NCBI GenBank assembly: GCA_009193035.1
Contig: SWDT01000256.1
Span: forward strand, 1 to 12,168
Source of the DNA: Halicephalobus mephisto
Lineage: Eukaryota > Nematoda > Chromadorea > Rhabditida > Panagrolaimidae
Length of the DNA: 12,168 nucleotides
Direction: 5' to 3'
Part shown: positions 1-9,132 of the stretch, piece by piece
Position numbering within the stretch: the stretch's first letter is position 1
Layout: every line of letters begins with the position of its first letter
The notes under the pieces: generated by a model
The model's input: the letters and a program-made list of their open reading frames with translations, nothing else
Databases searched by the model: none
What the model was told of the DNA's origin: nothing
Position numbers and translations under genes: made by a program

Positions 1-105
1 AATCGTCAAAGGAGAACTGTCATCTTCGAAGTATTTCGAAAGAGGACAGATTTTCTGTTCGAGAATCCAAAAAAAATTTTTTGCAATTTAAAAAGCACTT
101 TTTTA
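1..105. other. left flank, no feature
   Basis: This is AT-rich sequence with A and T runs and no supportable gene. It ends at the TA dinucleotide (104-105) that immediately precedes the proposed mariner terminal repeat, which is what a Tc1/mariner insertion site should look like. Confidence 0.4.
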
Positions 106-131
106 TTAGGTCATTCGGTATTTCGTGTCGG
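106..131 (+). repeat. putative 5' terminal inverted repeat of the mariner element
   Basis: It begins TTAGGTCATTCGGTATTTCG, preceded by TA at 104-105. The TTAGGT start is typical of many mariner ends. The proposed partner near 1806-1832 shares only the outer AGG and the inner TCGTGTC block, so pairing of the two ends is unproven. Confidence 0.45.
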
Positions 132-331
132 TTATTTGGATGCGCAGGCATTTCTATCTGCAATAGATCGAGTTATTCATTAAAAATGTGAAATGTTTTG
201 CATATATAAAACCCAAGTGTTAGTCTAATTATGTGTCCGACACGGTAATCCTGTTCTTGATATTTCGATAATCTATAGCTTTCTGAAATCAAGATGCGGA
301 TTCAATAATCTCGGAGTATGTTTTATTATAG

Positions 332-908
332 CTCAAAAGCGGAAGTACTGCTGCCAAAGCCTCCAGAAACATCAACATGACCTTAGGAAGAAAATGGACT
401 ACCGAAAGAACTGATCAACAATGATACCAACGCTTCCGGAGTGGTGTCAGAAACTTTGAGGACAAACATCACAGTGGTCGACCTGTCACTGCCAACAAGG
501 ACCTTCTGAAGCGTACGGTATAAGAAAATCCCCAACAAACTATTGAAGAGTTGGCAGGGAACCAGGAACTAAGTCCTAATACTGTTTACAGACATTTTAA
601 AGCTTTGAAGATCAAAAAACTAGATCGTTGGATTCCCTACGAACAAAAGGCACCGTTTGAAGGTCTGTTCTTGCTTTTGAAACACGAGAATATACTTTTC
701 CTGCGTCGTATTGTCACATCTGATGAAAAATGGATTGTGTACAACTACAAGCGACGACAAAGACCACAATACTGATGATACTCCTTACAATGATCCAGCA
801 ATAGAGAATCCCATCTATGAAAGTCCAGACATGAGATCAAAACCAGCTATGGTGCTCAGGATGTGGACTCCTATGGGGAAAATTGAGAATATCGAGATAA
901 TCGCTTGA
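332..908 (+). pseudogene. mariner transposase, broken 5' half
   Basis: The frame through 332 encodes the mariner N-terminal DNA-binding region: LKSGSTAAKASRNIN, then YQRFRSGVRNFEDKHHSGRP, then a helix-turn-helix stretch ending IKKLDRWIPYE. The first catalytic block follows as RIVTSDEKWIVY near 709-744; the Asp of SDEKW would be the first D of the DD34D triad. The frame is broken by TAG (329-331), TGA (422-424, where mariners usually have Trp) and TAA (521-523). After TGA at 773-775 the homology moves to another frame and runs to 908 (PAMVLRMWTPMGKIENIEII), corresponding to the family's KKVMLxVWWxxxGxI block. The 5' start codon is not identifiable. Beyond 908 only a possible HHDNA remnant near 1044-1063 is seen. 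Intact transposases of this family have about 345 residues, so this copy cannot make active enzyme. Confidence 0.88.
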
Positions 909-1543
909 GCTAAGAAGATTTAGCTCACATCTGTGTGGACTCTTCTGGAAGTAGAGAACAAAGAACATTTGTTATACTTGAGAAACTTCCTCATCTTCAT
1001 CTGGCAGATAATCACAATTGAAGAAGAAACGAAAGTTATAAGATCGTTGTTTATTATGAATGCCAATATATCAAATGACCACTGAAAGTGGAATTGAAGA
1101 GCAGTCGATCCAAAAGCCTCGATGCTGCTTTGTTTTATTCCGTGAATTTCTACATAGTTCTGGATGGAAATCATGTTCGCTTTGGTTTTTCTTCTGAATC
1201 AGCTTTTCTTCACTCTGTGAACTTTTCATTTCTAGAGCACTTACGGCAGGGCACAGAGAAATAGCTTTGATTCTGCCTTCATGGTCAGGCATCATTCACG
1301 GAAAATTGATATCCTCCAAATCAGTCATATTCCGACTAAGTAATAGAACTTCCAACGATCATCTCAAGGGAGAAACACCATAATCGACAAGAAAATATGG
1401 AGTTGTGTCGATATTTCTGTGTGCAAACATGACTTTCAATGTTTGAAGATGTGGGAAACACAAAAGTATACTAATGTCGCCCACAAAACGGTTCTTTATA
1501 TCGCTATCCAGCCTCTAATGGTTTGGAAGAAACCACTCATATG
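909..1543. other. eroded sequence, probably the 3' half of the mariner
   Basis: There is no intact gene. The distance from the DEKW block to the HHDNA-like remnant is about 110 codons, somewhat more than usual for the family, suggesting indels. The later mariner landmark (PPYSPDLAPSDYHLF) could not be found in any frame. Short open frames on the minus strand (920-1295) show no family resemblance. Confidence 0.35.
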
Positions 1544-1548
1544 ATCAA
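1544..1548 (+). repeat. left target-site duplication of the solo LTR
   Basis: ATCAA directly abuts the TGTTGGG start. Its partner ATCAG is at 1770-1774, with one mismatch in the last base. Confidence 0.55.
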
Positions 1549-1627
1549 TGTTGGGACCAGTTAGTCCCTATTTCTCATGGTTTCCCAGTGCGCGTTAACT
1601 CACGCTCGCGCGTTCTAATTGTAAGGG

Positions 1628-1634
1628 TATAAAA
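1628..1634 (+). promoter_or_regulatory. TATA box of the LTR
   Basis: TATAAAA lies 80 bp inside the LTR and 74 bp upstream of its polyadenylation signal, the usual arrangement for the U3 promoter. Confidence 0.7.
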
Positions 1635-1701
1635 GCCAAAGGGTTGCCTCAGATATGAGTGTGTCATTCCTATTTTACTTGTCTATTCTGGTGTCTATAT
1701 T

Positions 1702-1707
1702 AATAAA
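1702..1707 (+). terminator. polyadenylation signal of the LTR
   Basis: AATAAA lies 62 bp before the 3' end of the LTR and downstream of the TATA box. This is the expected R-region signal. Confidence 0.65.
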
Positions 1708-1769
1708 GTATTATTAATATTCTCTACTCGTGATCTCTAGACCCTCCGGTTCCTCTTCAAACCCCAACA

Positions 1770-1774
1770 ATCAG
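1770..1774 (+). repeat. right target-site duplication of the solo LTR
   Basis: ATCAG directly abuts the CCCAACA end. It matches the left flank ATCAA at four of five bases. Confidence 0.55.
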
Positions 1775-1832
1775 TAACAATAAGTGTTCTTATGTTGATT
1801 TTTTCGGACACGACACTGATATCGCATCCTAT

Positions 1833-3998
1833 TTTTCATTATAGGGAATTTTAAGGTTATCAATACATATGAAATTGAAAAGTCTTACTGTTCATTTAGA
1901 TGGTAATAAATAGAAACACCGGAAAAGAGACTTCAGAATTCCCCTTGAGACACGACTTTAAAAGAAACAAAGTCAATTGAACTTTATTTAATGGAGTTAG
2001 TTTTTTAAACTTTAGAATCCAGGACTCCGAATCTCTGGAATATAAAGCCTAACCCTTGATTTTGACATCAGATTGAGAATCTACCGGTCCCATTACTGTA
2101 TTCTACACACCTTTTATCCAAATTTAAGGACTTCTAAATTTCTGTGCCGGAAATAGTTTCTCTTCCCCAGGAAGTCGTGAACAGTTTTGTATTAATAGTT
2201 AATGAGTCAAGATTTTTCGGTGTTAAGATTACTTAACAACAGTTCCCGTCTTCTATTGCTTTGATGTCTTCCACAGTTTTACTAAACCTAATAATTCTTA
2301 TGAAACTTCAGATTTCCATTCCTATTTGGGGCAAAACTTCTGACCATTCTCTCACTTATCACCTAGATTGAAACCAATACAATAACTAAGTGATAACAAT
2401 TACTCAGTTCCTCTTCCATACTCTCACATCCTTAGAGAAAGTAATTTAGTTGTGTCGGGAATAGAAGATGTGGGCAGACAACAAAAGAGAAACCAATTTC
2501 TTTGAATGAGAGATCGAACCAGTCATATCAATCTCAAAACAGTGCGCCCACAATGCAACGAACTGGTCTGTTCCAGATTGACTACCTACCGGATTTCGTA
2601 ATCAAATTAGGAAATCCATATAAATCCCTATAGGATTTGAGTGAGTTTTGTATCATTCCAAGGGTCTCAATATGCACTTAATAAAAAAAGTTATTTTGCT
2701 ATGGAGATTTTTTAATTTTCTTGAATTCCTGCACAAACCACTTCTGCTTTTTATGAGTATGATCAGAAAGATCAGTGGTGTGAAATTGCTTTAGGACAAA
2801 TTTCTAATTCTCCTCTTAGAGAAGGTGTTCGTGAGTAAAGCGAATCCGAAAGAGAGCACATAACGAGAAGAGAGTAATGCTACTCTGAGAACATCAATAA
2901 GATCTAATGCAAGGTGTTTAGACTCCAGTTACTCCAAATCAGAGTTCAGTCTAGTTCTGTTCTATTTACTATCTTCCTCAAGTATTCGTGTCTGTCAGAA
3001 CAAGAACTCCATTCCAGCCAAGTTCCTGATCGTGAAAAGTAAGTTCATCAGTGATTGTGGTGAGAGTTGATTTCGGACTCGTAGAAATAAAGGATATCTC
3101 AAAAACAATGATCTGGAGTCATTTGAGTATTCTTACATTTGTTTAACTTTGAAAAACCATAAAAGGATGGTTTCAAAAAGATTCAGATTTTCGACGTTCA
3201 AGGTTTTCTAGCTTTACTTTTGAACAAACCCTGTCTCTAAATAGATCAAGAGGGATGTTAGATAAATGAGTAGATACAACTAGATATCACTATACAAATT
3301 TAAATGTAGGAGGGGAAAAATTGTTTGACTTTTGTTAACCAAAATTCAATAGTTGACCAGATTTGTCGTTTCCCTAAAGGAATATCAGTCAATTAACAAA
3401 TGAAAGAGCCCACTCATCACTCAGACAGATTTATTCTTTCATTTACAGAAATACCGATATAAGAGAGATTTTATTCGTTTGTTGTTGAAATTAACGCACA
3501 TTTCTTTTTACTTTGGAAGAAGTCAGTTTTCCACTTTTCTCGTGATTAGCGTGAATGTAATCTTGTAAAACTTCTTGTTCTTTACTTTCGTGGAGTAGAA
3601 TCGTTTTATTACTAGAATAAAATAAACCACTCTTCAGTAATGAAATAATATTGAAAGCTGTTAATATATTTTTTATCTCCGCTCTTATATATCAATACTA
3701 TTTTTTGATACTAATAAGATATATTAATGGAGAAGACAACTAACAGTATAACTGACACAGAGATTATCTAAACTACAGAATGCTAGTTCTAGGGGTTTTC
3801 GTTATGATGACATTCTCTAATTCTCTAGTAGTTAGGTTCTTTTTTAACAAGAATAAAAGAGAACGCTCACTTCATTTCCTTGACCGGGGAAGTTCTAGGG
3901 TGACTATCCCATAAAAACCATTCTAATCGTCAATTTGACTGATAATTTCAATTATGTTGTCTTTATCAAAACCGAAAATAAATCATTGTTTAGTTCAC
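1833..3998. other. long intergenic region, no gene recognised
   Basis: This is AT-rich with stops in all frames and no exon, RNA gene or transposon I can support. The only local structure is a 9-bp inverted repeat, TTAATATAT (3661-3669) and ATATATTAA (3719-3727), enclosing a smaller TATCAA/TTGATA pair. It is probably just AT-rich sequence. Confidence 0.4.
3661..3727. repeat. AT-only inverted repeat with nested hairpin
   Basis: The arms TTAATATAT and ATATATTAA are perfect complements about 49 bp apart, with a second short pair (TATCAA and TTGATA) between them. No transposon features are associated, and such repeats occur by chance in AT-rich DNA. Confidence 0.3.
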
Positions 3999-4004
3999 TT
4001 TATT
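3999..4004 (-). terminator. candidate polyadenylation signal for the cysteine-rich protein gene
   Basis: AATAAA on the minus strand lies about 160 nt after the TAA stop at 4163. That is a normal 3' UTR length for a nematode gene. No canonical AATAAA is nearer. Confidence 0.45.
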
Positions 4005-4162
4005 CTTAACAGTAAACTAATAAAAACAAAATAAGTCTTCAGAACTATACAAGTTTGAAATATAATCAAGAAAAAGGAACAAGATTAAATCACTGACCAA
4101 ATCTTTCTTCGAGAAACGTATAAATATAGATTAATAGTGAAATTAGTAAATTAAACGTTCAT

Positions 4163-6076
4163 TTAATTATCTTCATCCAAGTACTGACGAATAAGATGCT
4201 CAGTGTCTCCATCCAGAGTTAAGTCTTGAAGTGGTCTTAAAATATCCTTTGTTTCTTCTTTGTTCTTATTCTTAGACTGAAGCTCAATAATGACAAGGAG
4301 GATTTCTGGGTTCGTGTTTCTTCCTTCCCTAATTTTTATTTTCTGGAGTTGTTCACAGATTCTATACAGTAAATTATCATTATCATCCACTTGAATTTGA
4401 TTTGCTTCCATCTTGGAGACTGGTGGGTGAACAATTTCCGGTTGATTTTGTATTTCTTTTTGCTGTCCTAGTTGGTGATTTTGATGATGACAAGAAAGAA
4501 GATTATCTCTGTATCTCTTTGATCCACAGGAACAAAACAGAAACTGCCATCCAACGAGATTGAGTTTAATACTGACAAAGTCACCACATGTACTGCAGAT
4601 CCATTTCCTCTTATTTGAAGTGCATTCTTTTGGGCATTGTAATTCTAATATCGTCGAAATGTCAGAAATATGATCTCTATCAGCTTCGCTCATGTCGACA
4701 AACCCAAAGATAATATTTTTATTCTCCTCATCCCCGACATATGGCTCAACTGCTTCATTTAGATTGATCACTTGACAATTCCTGAATTTAGTTGTGTTAT
4801 GTAATGTTCTCACAACTTGCTCATAACCAGGAGGAATTGCAATGAAGAGTCCTGTACAGTTGATCCATTCTCCATTCACCTTCATCGGGAACCATTTGTT
4901 TAATTTTTGGAGCCAAGGTTTCATTTCCTCTTTTGTTCCCGGAAGATGGTCTCCTTCATCAATTTTGCTTACAAATTCAATTGAGAATTTGATGTAATCA
5001 GTGTAACAGAAGAAGAGTCTCTTCAACACCGGATACATTTCTAAGAAATTATTCTTCTCCATTGACTTGTAGTCACTCTTCATTTTATCTAGATTACTAC
5101 AAATTTTCACAAATGACTTCTCTTCTGATTCCGTATCTTGGAGAATATCCGGATACCCAGTATTCTCCATCTTCATTTCAATTTTTCGGTAAACACAGTA
5201 GAGGTATGAGAGGAAGTATCCAAATTCCCTTTCATTACTAATGACAGTTTCTCGGATTTCCTGACTCAATTCTTCATATTCAAACTCGACAGGAATATCA
5301 TTTTGAGAATATTCCTCTTTCTCTATTTCATCTATGAAATTCACAAGTTCTTCCAGAGTCATTTCTCTGATTTCGTCATAGTTGATCAGAACTCTGCATT
5401 TGGTCTTCTTTTGGGCCTCATTGAAACTTCTTTTTTCAAATAAATCTTCTACCTGAAAGAACTTCCTGTTAAAGTAGGTAGACAAAAGTAATTCAAATAA
5501 TTGCATAATTTCCTATCAAAAACTTATTCCCAGAACTATTCATTGTGTAATACCTTTTCAAGATCTGTCAATAATGTAATCAAATCAGAATAAATTCTTT
5601 GTTAATGTATGAGATCTATGTTGGTAAATCTTACCTCATTATCATCTTCTGGAAATTCTATTTTTGGAAACTGCACGGACAATTCCACGCCATAACCAAT
5701 CCCACTGACAAAATGACTGCAGTTGGGTGGATACTTCGGAAGCTTCTCGGAGCTCTTTCTTTGTCTCCAGAAAGTACAACGAACTTCCCAATATTCATTA
5801 TCGTCAAAGATAATTTCGAAATCGGAGAGTTTTCTGCAGCTCGGTTCCAGAAAGAGACTTATCCATGGCTAAAATATCCACAATGATTTACTCAACGAAC
5901 AAAAAACTTGCCCAATATGGAATAATAATTGATGACAAATTATAAGCCCGATATCCCCATTCATTCGTGACTTGCGATGTAACATTAGGAGGTTCTCCCT
6001 CAACAGGTATCAATCGATGCAAAGAGTCATTGAATCCCCATCCTAATCTACATTCACGGCCATAACAATCAGCCAT
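4163..6076 (-). CDS. spliced gene for an unrecognised cysteine-rich, zinc-ribbon-like protein (557-568 aa)
   Basis: The 3' exon is one long open frame. Two upstream exons join it in frame. Exon 1 is 6076-5892, with ATG in AAAATGGC context and an in-frame TGA upstream. Intron 1 is 5891-5834 (58 nt, GTAAAT...CTGCAG). Exon 2 is 5833-5635, followed by donor GTAAGA. The last exon starts at 5452 (acceptor TTTCAG, my preference), or at 5512 (acceptor GATAG), or at 5465 preceded by an 11-nt exon at 5564-5554; all keep the frame and give 557, 568 (with 5512) or 565 residues. The C-terminal third has Cys at residues 401, 405, 414, 417, 435, 437 and 449 of the 557-aa model, including KWICSTCGDF and FLFCSCG, then CHHQNH: probably metal binding. 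The rest is acidic and helix-rich, with a Gln/Asn-rich linker after the cysteines. I see no signal peptide, membrane segment or Walker A motif. From memory, the W-C-x2-C...CxCG block resembles tails of P-loop G-domain-like proteins of nematodes and rotifers; this is unverified and the function is unknown. Confidence 0.85.
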
Positions 6077-7835
6077 TTTATTACCAATAATAACTCAATA
6101 TTTTATAATCACAAAACAAACAATAAAAAATAATAACTGAATTCACCCAACTTTACAGGTCTAACCAGTACCTTATCACAGAAAAACAACTTAAAATGAA
6201 CTTCTGTTATCTCTCAATGATCATGATTTAAGACACTCCCTTCCATGACAGAAAACTCTCCAAAAATCAATTTTCAACCAATACAGAAAAAAAGCATAAA
6301 CTGACTTGAAAATTCACTTTCCTGTTTTGTAGTAGCAGACGAAAGTCAGAAGATAATCTTAATAAGAATTTTAATCATTAACAAAGATGAGAAGAAGAAG
6401 AGTAAAAACAGAAGGAATCACAAGATAATGACAAACTTGGATTTGCATATTATGAATCTAATCTACTACTTTATATCTTCTATTTTATGTAGTTATTTAA
6501 AATTATCTTGAAGAAGGAACTAACCAACAAGCGAACAATTTGTTTGACATTGACAACTCACAAGCAATATCGAATGAGATTTTGGCCCTAATTCAAATAT
6601 GTTTTGTTCATAGAAATCTCCGTTGAACCAATTTCATCTGTCTGTTTATTGAAATAACACCTAGGAATCTGTAAACTTTCTGTAATTCCCTAAACTGAAT
6701 AAAGATCTTTTTTTTAAATTTCATGTCTTTAAATTTTTTCACTCTTCAACTTTTTTTTAAACATTCTCTGAAAGTGAGTTCTGCAATTTTCTCTGAATCG
6801 ATACTGATAAAGAATGAAATGCAAGCTTTTATCAGTGATTTTCTCCTAAAAAACGAAGTGCATGATATGTTTAAAAGGGAACAAGTAAACTAATTTTGTC
6901 TTCAAAATATTTTGTAAATTCTCGAGATCACGAAAGAGAGATTTCTTTGATTCTTGAATTCAGAAGAATTAAAGTAACACAGAATCAATTACTTCTAATA
7001 GAAGTTATTCAATTACATCGAAACTTCATTTTTCTCAATTTCGAAAGCAGGAATATACAGTTCTTAATTAACACTTCAAGCATTTTAAAATTTGAAATTT
7101 CATCACTCCAAATTTTGTTAAATCTGCTTCACTTCCTCACTGACATCTGTATTTCATTGCTGAATTTATCTTTGACAATAGACTTCACATCATTCGGAGA
7201 AAGATATTGGGACAGAAATTATAATAGAAAGAGAAGACCTGAAGAGATAGCTTGAATATCAGGGACCCTGGAATATTGTAAGGCATGAGTGATACTTTTG
7301 GCTGTCTGCTGTGCACATATATTGTTGGTCTATACTTTTGGTTAAGTAAAGATTTGTAGTATTTTTCTTATTCCTAATCTTAACAGTTTTCTAATAACAT
7401 ATTTTTCAATACATATTCGAAGTTCTATTTTATTAGAACAGAAATTTCACATATAATTTAATATTCACTTTTACAGATCATTAAACTTTCTAATTTCATA
7501 GTTATGAGATTATAAAGAAGCTTTTAATATGATTCTTCATATATGAAATTAATTTCTTCATAAAATTACGTATAATTTAAACCAATTCTAGTAGTTTTAA
7601 ATATTGTCACTATTGAAATCAATCACTGGATTACAAATCGAATAGGTCGAACAAGAGAAAGGGATTCTATATCGGGTTGAGATTTAGAAAGTGAAAATTT
7701 TGATATTCTATTTCTTTTTTGAAGGGCAAAAGGAAATTCAAAAACTGAAATTGGCATTCTCTCATTTTCCCTCAGAGGTAATTATCATCCCTTTCTGATC
7801 AGTTTTCTAATAGTTTGAATCTACTCAATTTGTTC
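6077..7835. other. intergenic region without a confident gene
   Basis: This is AT-rich. A 119-codon plus-strand frame at 6896-7255 begins with TTG, not ATG, is low in complexity and resembles nothing, so I do not call it. On the minus strand, 7314-7142 reads as protein-like sequence (QQTAKSITHALQYSRVPDIQ, then after one TAA, FLSQYLSPNDVKSIVKDKFS) before stopping, which may be a decayed exon. The 5' region of the minus-strand gene ending at 4163, including its promoter, must lie just above 6076, but no clear element is visible. Confidence 0.4.
7142..7314 (-). pseudogene. possible decayed exon, family uncertain
   Basis: One minus-strand frame here reads QQTAKSITHALQYSRVPDIQ, continues for a dozen codons to a TAA, then FLSQYLSPNDVKSIVKDKFS, and ends at TGA shortly after 7142. 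The order of small and hydrophobic residues around the LSPNDVKSI part loosely recalls the nematode WSN domain (PF02206), but from memory only. There is no start codon, splice site or continuation. It could be chance. Confidence 0.15.
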
Positions 7836-7841
7836 AAAAAA
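7836..7841 (-). terminator. RNA polymerase III terminator of the 5S rRNA gene
   Basis: Six consecutive T residues on the minus strand begin 4 nt after the last paired base of the 5S rRNA (C at 7845). This is the expected Pol III stop and argues the gene is intact. Confidence 0.75.
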
Positions 7842-7844
7842 GAA

Positions 7845-7962
7845 GCTAGGAGTACTGGAGATTCCCAGGACGTCTCCGATCCAAGTACTAATCCAGCCCT
7901 AGGGCGTTTCACTGGCCAGATCGGACGGGATGGCGTGCTTTCACCCTGGTTTGACCCCTAGC
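7845..7962 (-). rRNA. 5S ribosomal RNA
   Basis: Length is 118 nt, normal for 5S. The minus strand carries the conserved blocks GCACGCCATCCCGTCCGATC and TTAGTACTTGGATCGGAGAC followed by CCTGGGAATC, matching Caenorhabditis 5S as I remember it. The 5' end GCTAGGGGT pairs with the 3' end ACTCCTAGC over nine positions with one G-U, closing helix I. Helix II forms from AGGGTG and CGCCCT plus CC/GG across a bulged A; helix III from GCCA/TGGC; helix V from CTGGA/TCCAG. These helices differ from the Caenorhabditis sequence but stay paired, which argues for a working gene. One oddity is the loop usually reading AGTTAAGC (part of the internal Pol III A-box region), which is AGTGAAAC here. A T-run terminator follows directly. 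Only one copy is in the window. Confidence 0.92.
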
Positions 7963-8378
7963 GATGAGGAATTTTTCTGACTGGATTGCTTTTCTTACTT
8001 TGACAAGAGAATAAATCATAAGTTATTGTTCGTTGTAGATATTATAGAAACGCTAGGCATTAAGATTATTTATTTTTTTGTATGACACAAAACCATTCCA
8101 TTTAAATATACATAGTAACAATGATATTTTTGAAAACAACATGATATAGAGACAAAAATCAAAGTTGAATTTTTGGACTGTCGTCCGCCTCTGAGGGATC
8201 AAAAAGGAACATTTATGATCAACAGGATTATTTGTTTAAAAAGTTTTTCTTAATGTAATTTCTACTATGGAGACCATTTTTCTGAGTATATTTTTGAAAA
8301 CCATATACAGCATTTTATTGTAAAATCTATAATAGTTCAGGAATAAAACTATTTCAATAAATTAATTCCAAAAAGTAC
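7963..8378. other. intergenic region, no gene recognised
   Basis: This is AT-rich upstream flank of the 5S gene. It contains an isolated Sm-site-like AATTTTTGG at 8168-8176, followed by GC-richer sequence, but no leader, second hairpin or upstream element that would make it an snRNA or SL gene. Confidence 0.35.
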
Positions 8379-8384
8379 TTTATT
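8379..8384 (-). terminator. AATAAA on the minus strand downstream of the small candidate gene
   Basis: AATAAA lies about 250 nt after the TGA at 8635 of the candidate gene model. It overlaps the TAA (8382-8380) ending the longer reading frame discussed in the findings. This is weak, since AATAAA is common in AT-rich DNA. Confidence 0.25.
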
Positions 8385-8634
8385 GATTAATAATGATTTC
8401 TGAATTGTCAATTATAGATTTAGCACAAGAAATGCATCTGATGGAAGTTCATTCCGTTGTTCGTTGGTGGGAACGAAGAATAGTTCGATTATTGCTCATT
8501 TCTGTTATTGTATGAAAGTTCCTTCCTGAAAGTTGATCCAATAATGATATTGCATTACTGAGAATTAACTTATTTCTTCATCGACATTTTTTCATGTTAT
8601 TGAGGGATACTTCATCTCGTTCCAACAATGGATT

Positions 8635-9132
8635 TCAATTATGATAATGTTCAATAGTCTCTTCTAAATTGCAATCGGGAGAAAACATTGATTTATCATG
8701 ATGAGGAGACGGATATCATTTTTTTCATTCTTGAGCTTATCTGCTGTGGTGGAAGAAACATTCGAAGGTGTATATTCCATGAGTTCAGTTGTGGATCTGT
8801 ATTCGATGCATTGGAGAAGTACAAAAGTACGATTCTTGATATCATCTGGATATTCATTCTGATCTGATACCTGATCCCAGTTTGGATCAAGGACATTATT
8901 TCTCATCTCGGATTGAAAAGGATCTGTAATTTGAAATTGGAACGATGTTGAGGAACTAGGTGTAGTTAAAATGTTCTTAAGGAACCAAAGGAGTTATTCA
9001 TGTTAGCTATGTATTCTGAAAGAAAGGTTAAAAGACCAAATTATCGTTAGAACCAGTCGGAATTGATATGATATAGTGTTTCGTATTATCAAAATCGACG
9101 GTCGGAGTTGGAAGTAAATCAGAATTTTCCAT
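8635..9132 (-). CDS. candidate small spliced gene, product unknown (116 aa)
   Basis: The proposed model has exon 1 at 9132-9054 (ATG; begins MENSDLLPTPTVDFDN), exon 2 at 9015-8986, exon 3 at 8923-8711 (213 nt, includes VLDPNWDQVSDQNEYPDD) and exon 4 at 8663-8635, ending in TGA. Introns are 38, 62 and 47 nt, all phase 1, with acceptors TTTCTTTCAG, AATTACAG and AATTTAG. For it: consistent frame across four exons, good acceptors and a polar, acidic, protein-like composition. Against it: the donors (GTTCTA, GTTCCT, GTCTCC) all depart from GTAAG, a 38-nt intron is very short, a second minus-strand frame is also open across exon 3, and no domain is recognised. After the TGA the same frame stays protein-like to 8380, interrupted only by two more TGA codons. 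It may be a gene with a different 3' structure, or a recent pseudogene. Confidence 0.3.

Larger units (their letters stand above)
1549..1769 (+). mobile_element. solo LTR of an LTR retrotransposon
   Basis: This 221-bp segment begins TGTTGGG and ends CCCAACA, a perfect 7-bp inverted terminus with the standard TG...CA ends. Inside, in order, are a GC-rich patch (around 1590-1615), TATAAAA at 1628-1634 and AATAAA at 1702-1707, the expected U3-R layout, which sets the orientation to plus. The flanking 5-mers are ATCAA (1544-1548) and ATCAG (1770-1774), matching at 4 of 5 positions, consistent with a 5-bp target-site duplication that has since mutated. There is no polypurine tract just upstream, no primer-binding site just downstream and no gag or pol nearby, so this is a recombined solo LTR rather than one end of a full element. 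Family (Gypsy or BEL/Pao) cannot be told from an LTR alone. Confidence 0.82.
106..1832 (+). mobile_element. decayed mariner-family DNA transposon, 5' half recognisable, 3' half eroded
   Basis: The 5' boundary is placed at TTAGGTCATTCGG (from 106), preceded by TA, because mariner terminal repeats typically begin TTAGGT and target TA. A mariner transposase remnant starts about 215 bp inside. The 3' boundary is weak. Read on the minus strand, 1832-1806 begins ATAGG and ends with TCGTGTC, like the left end (TTAGG...TCGTGTC), but the middle matches poorly and no TA follows. Around 1044-1063, GTTGTTTATTATGA followed by ATGCC resembles a decayed copy of the conserved mariner HHDNA block. If both ends are right, the element is about 1.5 kb without the LTR lying inside it, a little longer than the usual 1.3 kb. 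The 5' half is secure; the right end is inference. Confidence 0.55.

Noticed and set aside
232..245. Near-palindromic GTGTCCGACACGG inside the mariner 5' region
   Set aside because: A short palindrome with no partner motif or known role; treated as part of the transposon's untranslated region.
920..1295. Two overlapping minus-strand open frames of 74 and 84 codons
   Set aside because: They lie opposite decayed mariner sequence, have no family resemblance, and overlap each other in different frames.
2511..2520. GGTTCGATCT on the minus strand, like a tRNA B box
   Set aside because: The T-arm stem does not pair and no cloverleaf can be formed with the upstream bases.
5599..5886. Plus-strand 95-codon open frame
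   Set aside because: It is the shadow of exon 2 of the minus-strand gene, whose frame has matching splice sites and joins the long 3' exon.
6896..7255. Plus-strand 119-codon open frame
   Set aside because: It begins at TTG, is rich in Leu, Ile, Asn and Phe as expected of AT-rich noncoding DNA, and has no recognisable domain.
7313..7321. GCACATATA resembling part of U6 snRNA
   Set aside because: Only nine bases match; the U6 hallmark block (AGAGAAGATTAGC) and a 3' T-run are absent.
8168..8176. AATTTTTGG resembling an Sm-binding site
   Set aside because: There is no leader, no well-formed flanking hairpins and no element at a suitable upstream distance; such motifs are frequent in AT-rich DNA.
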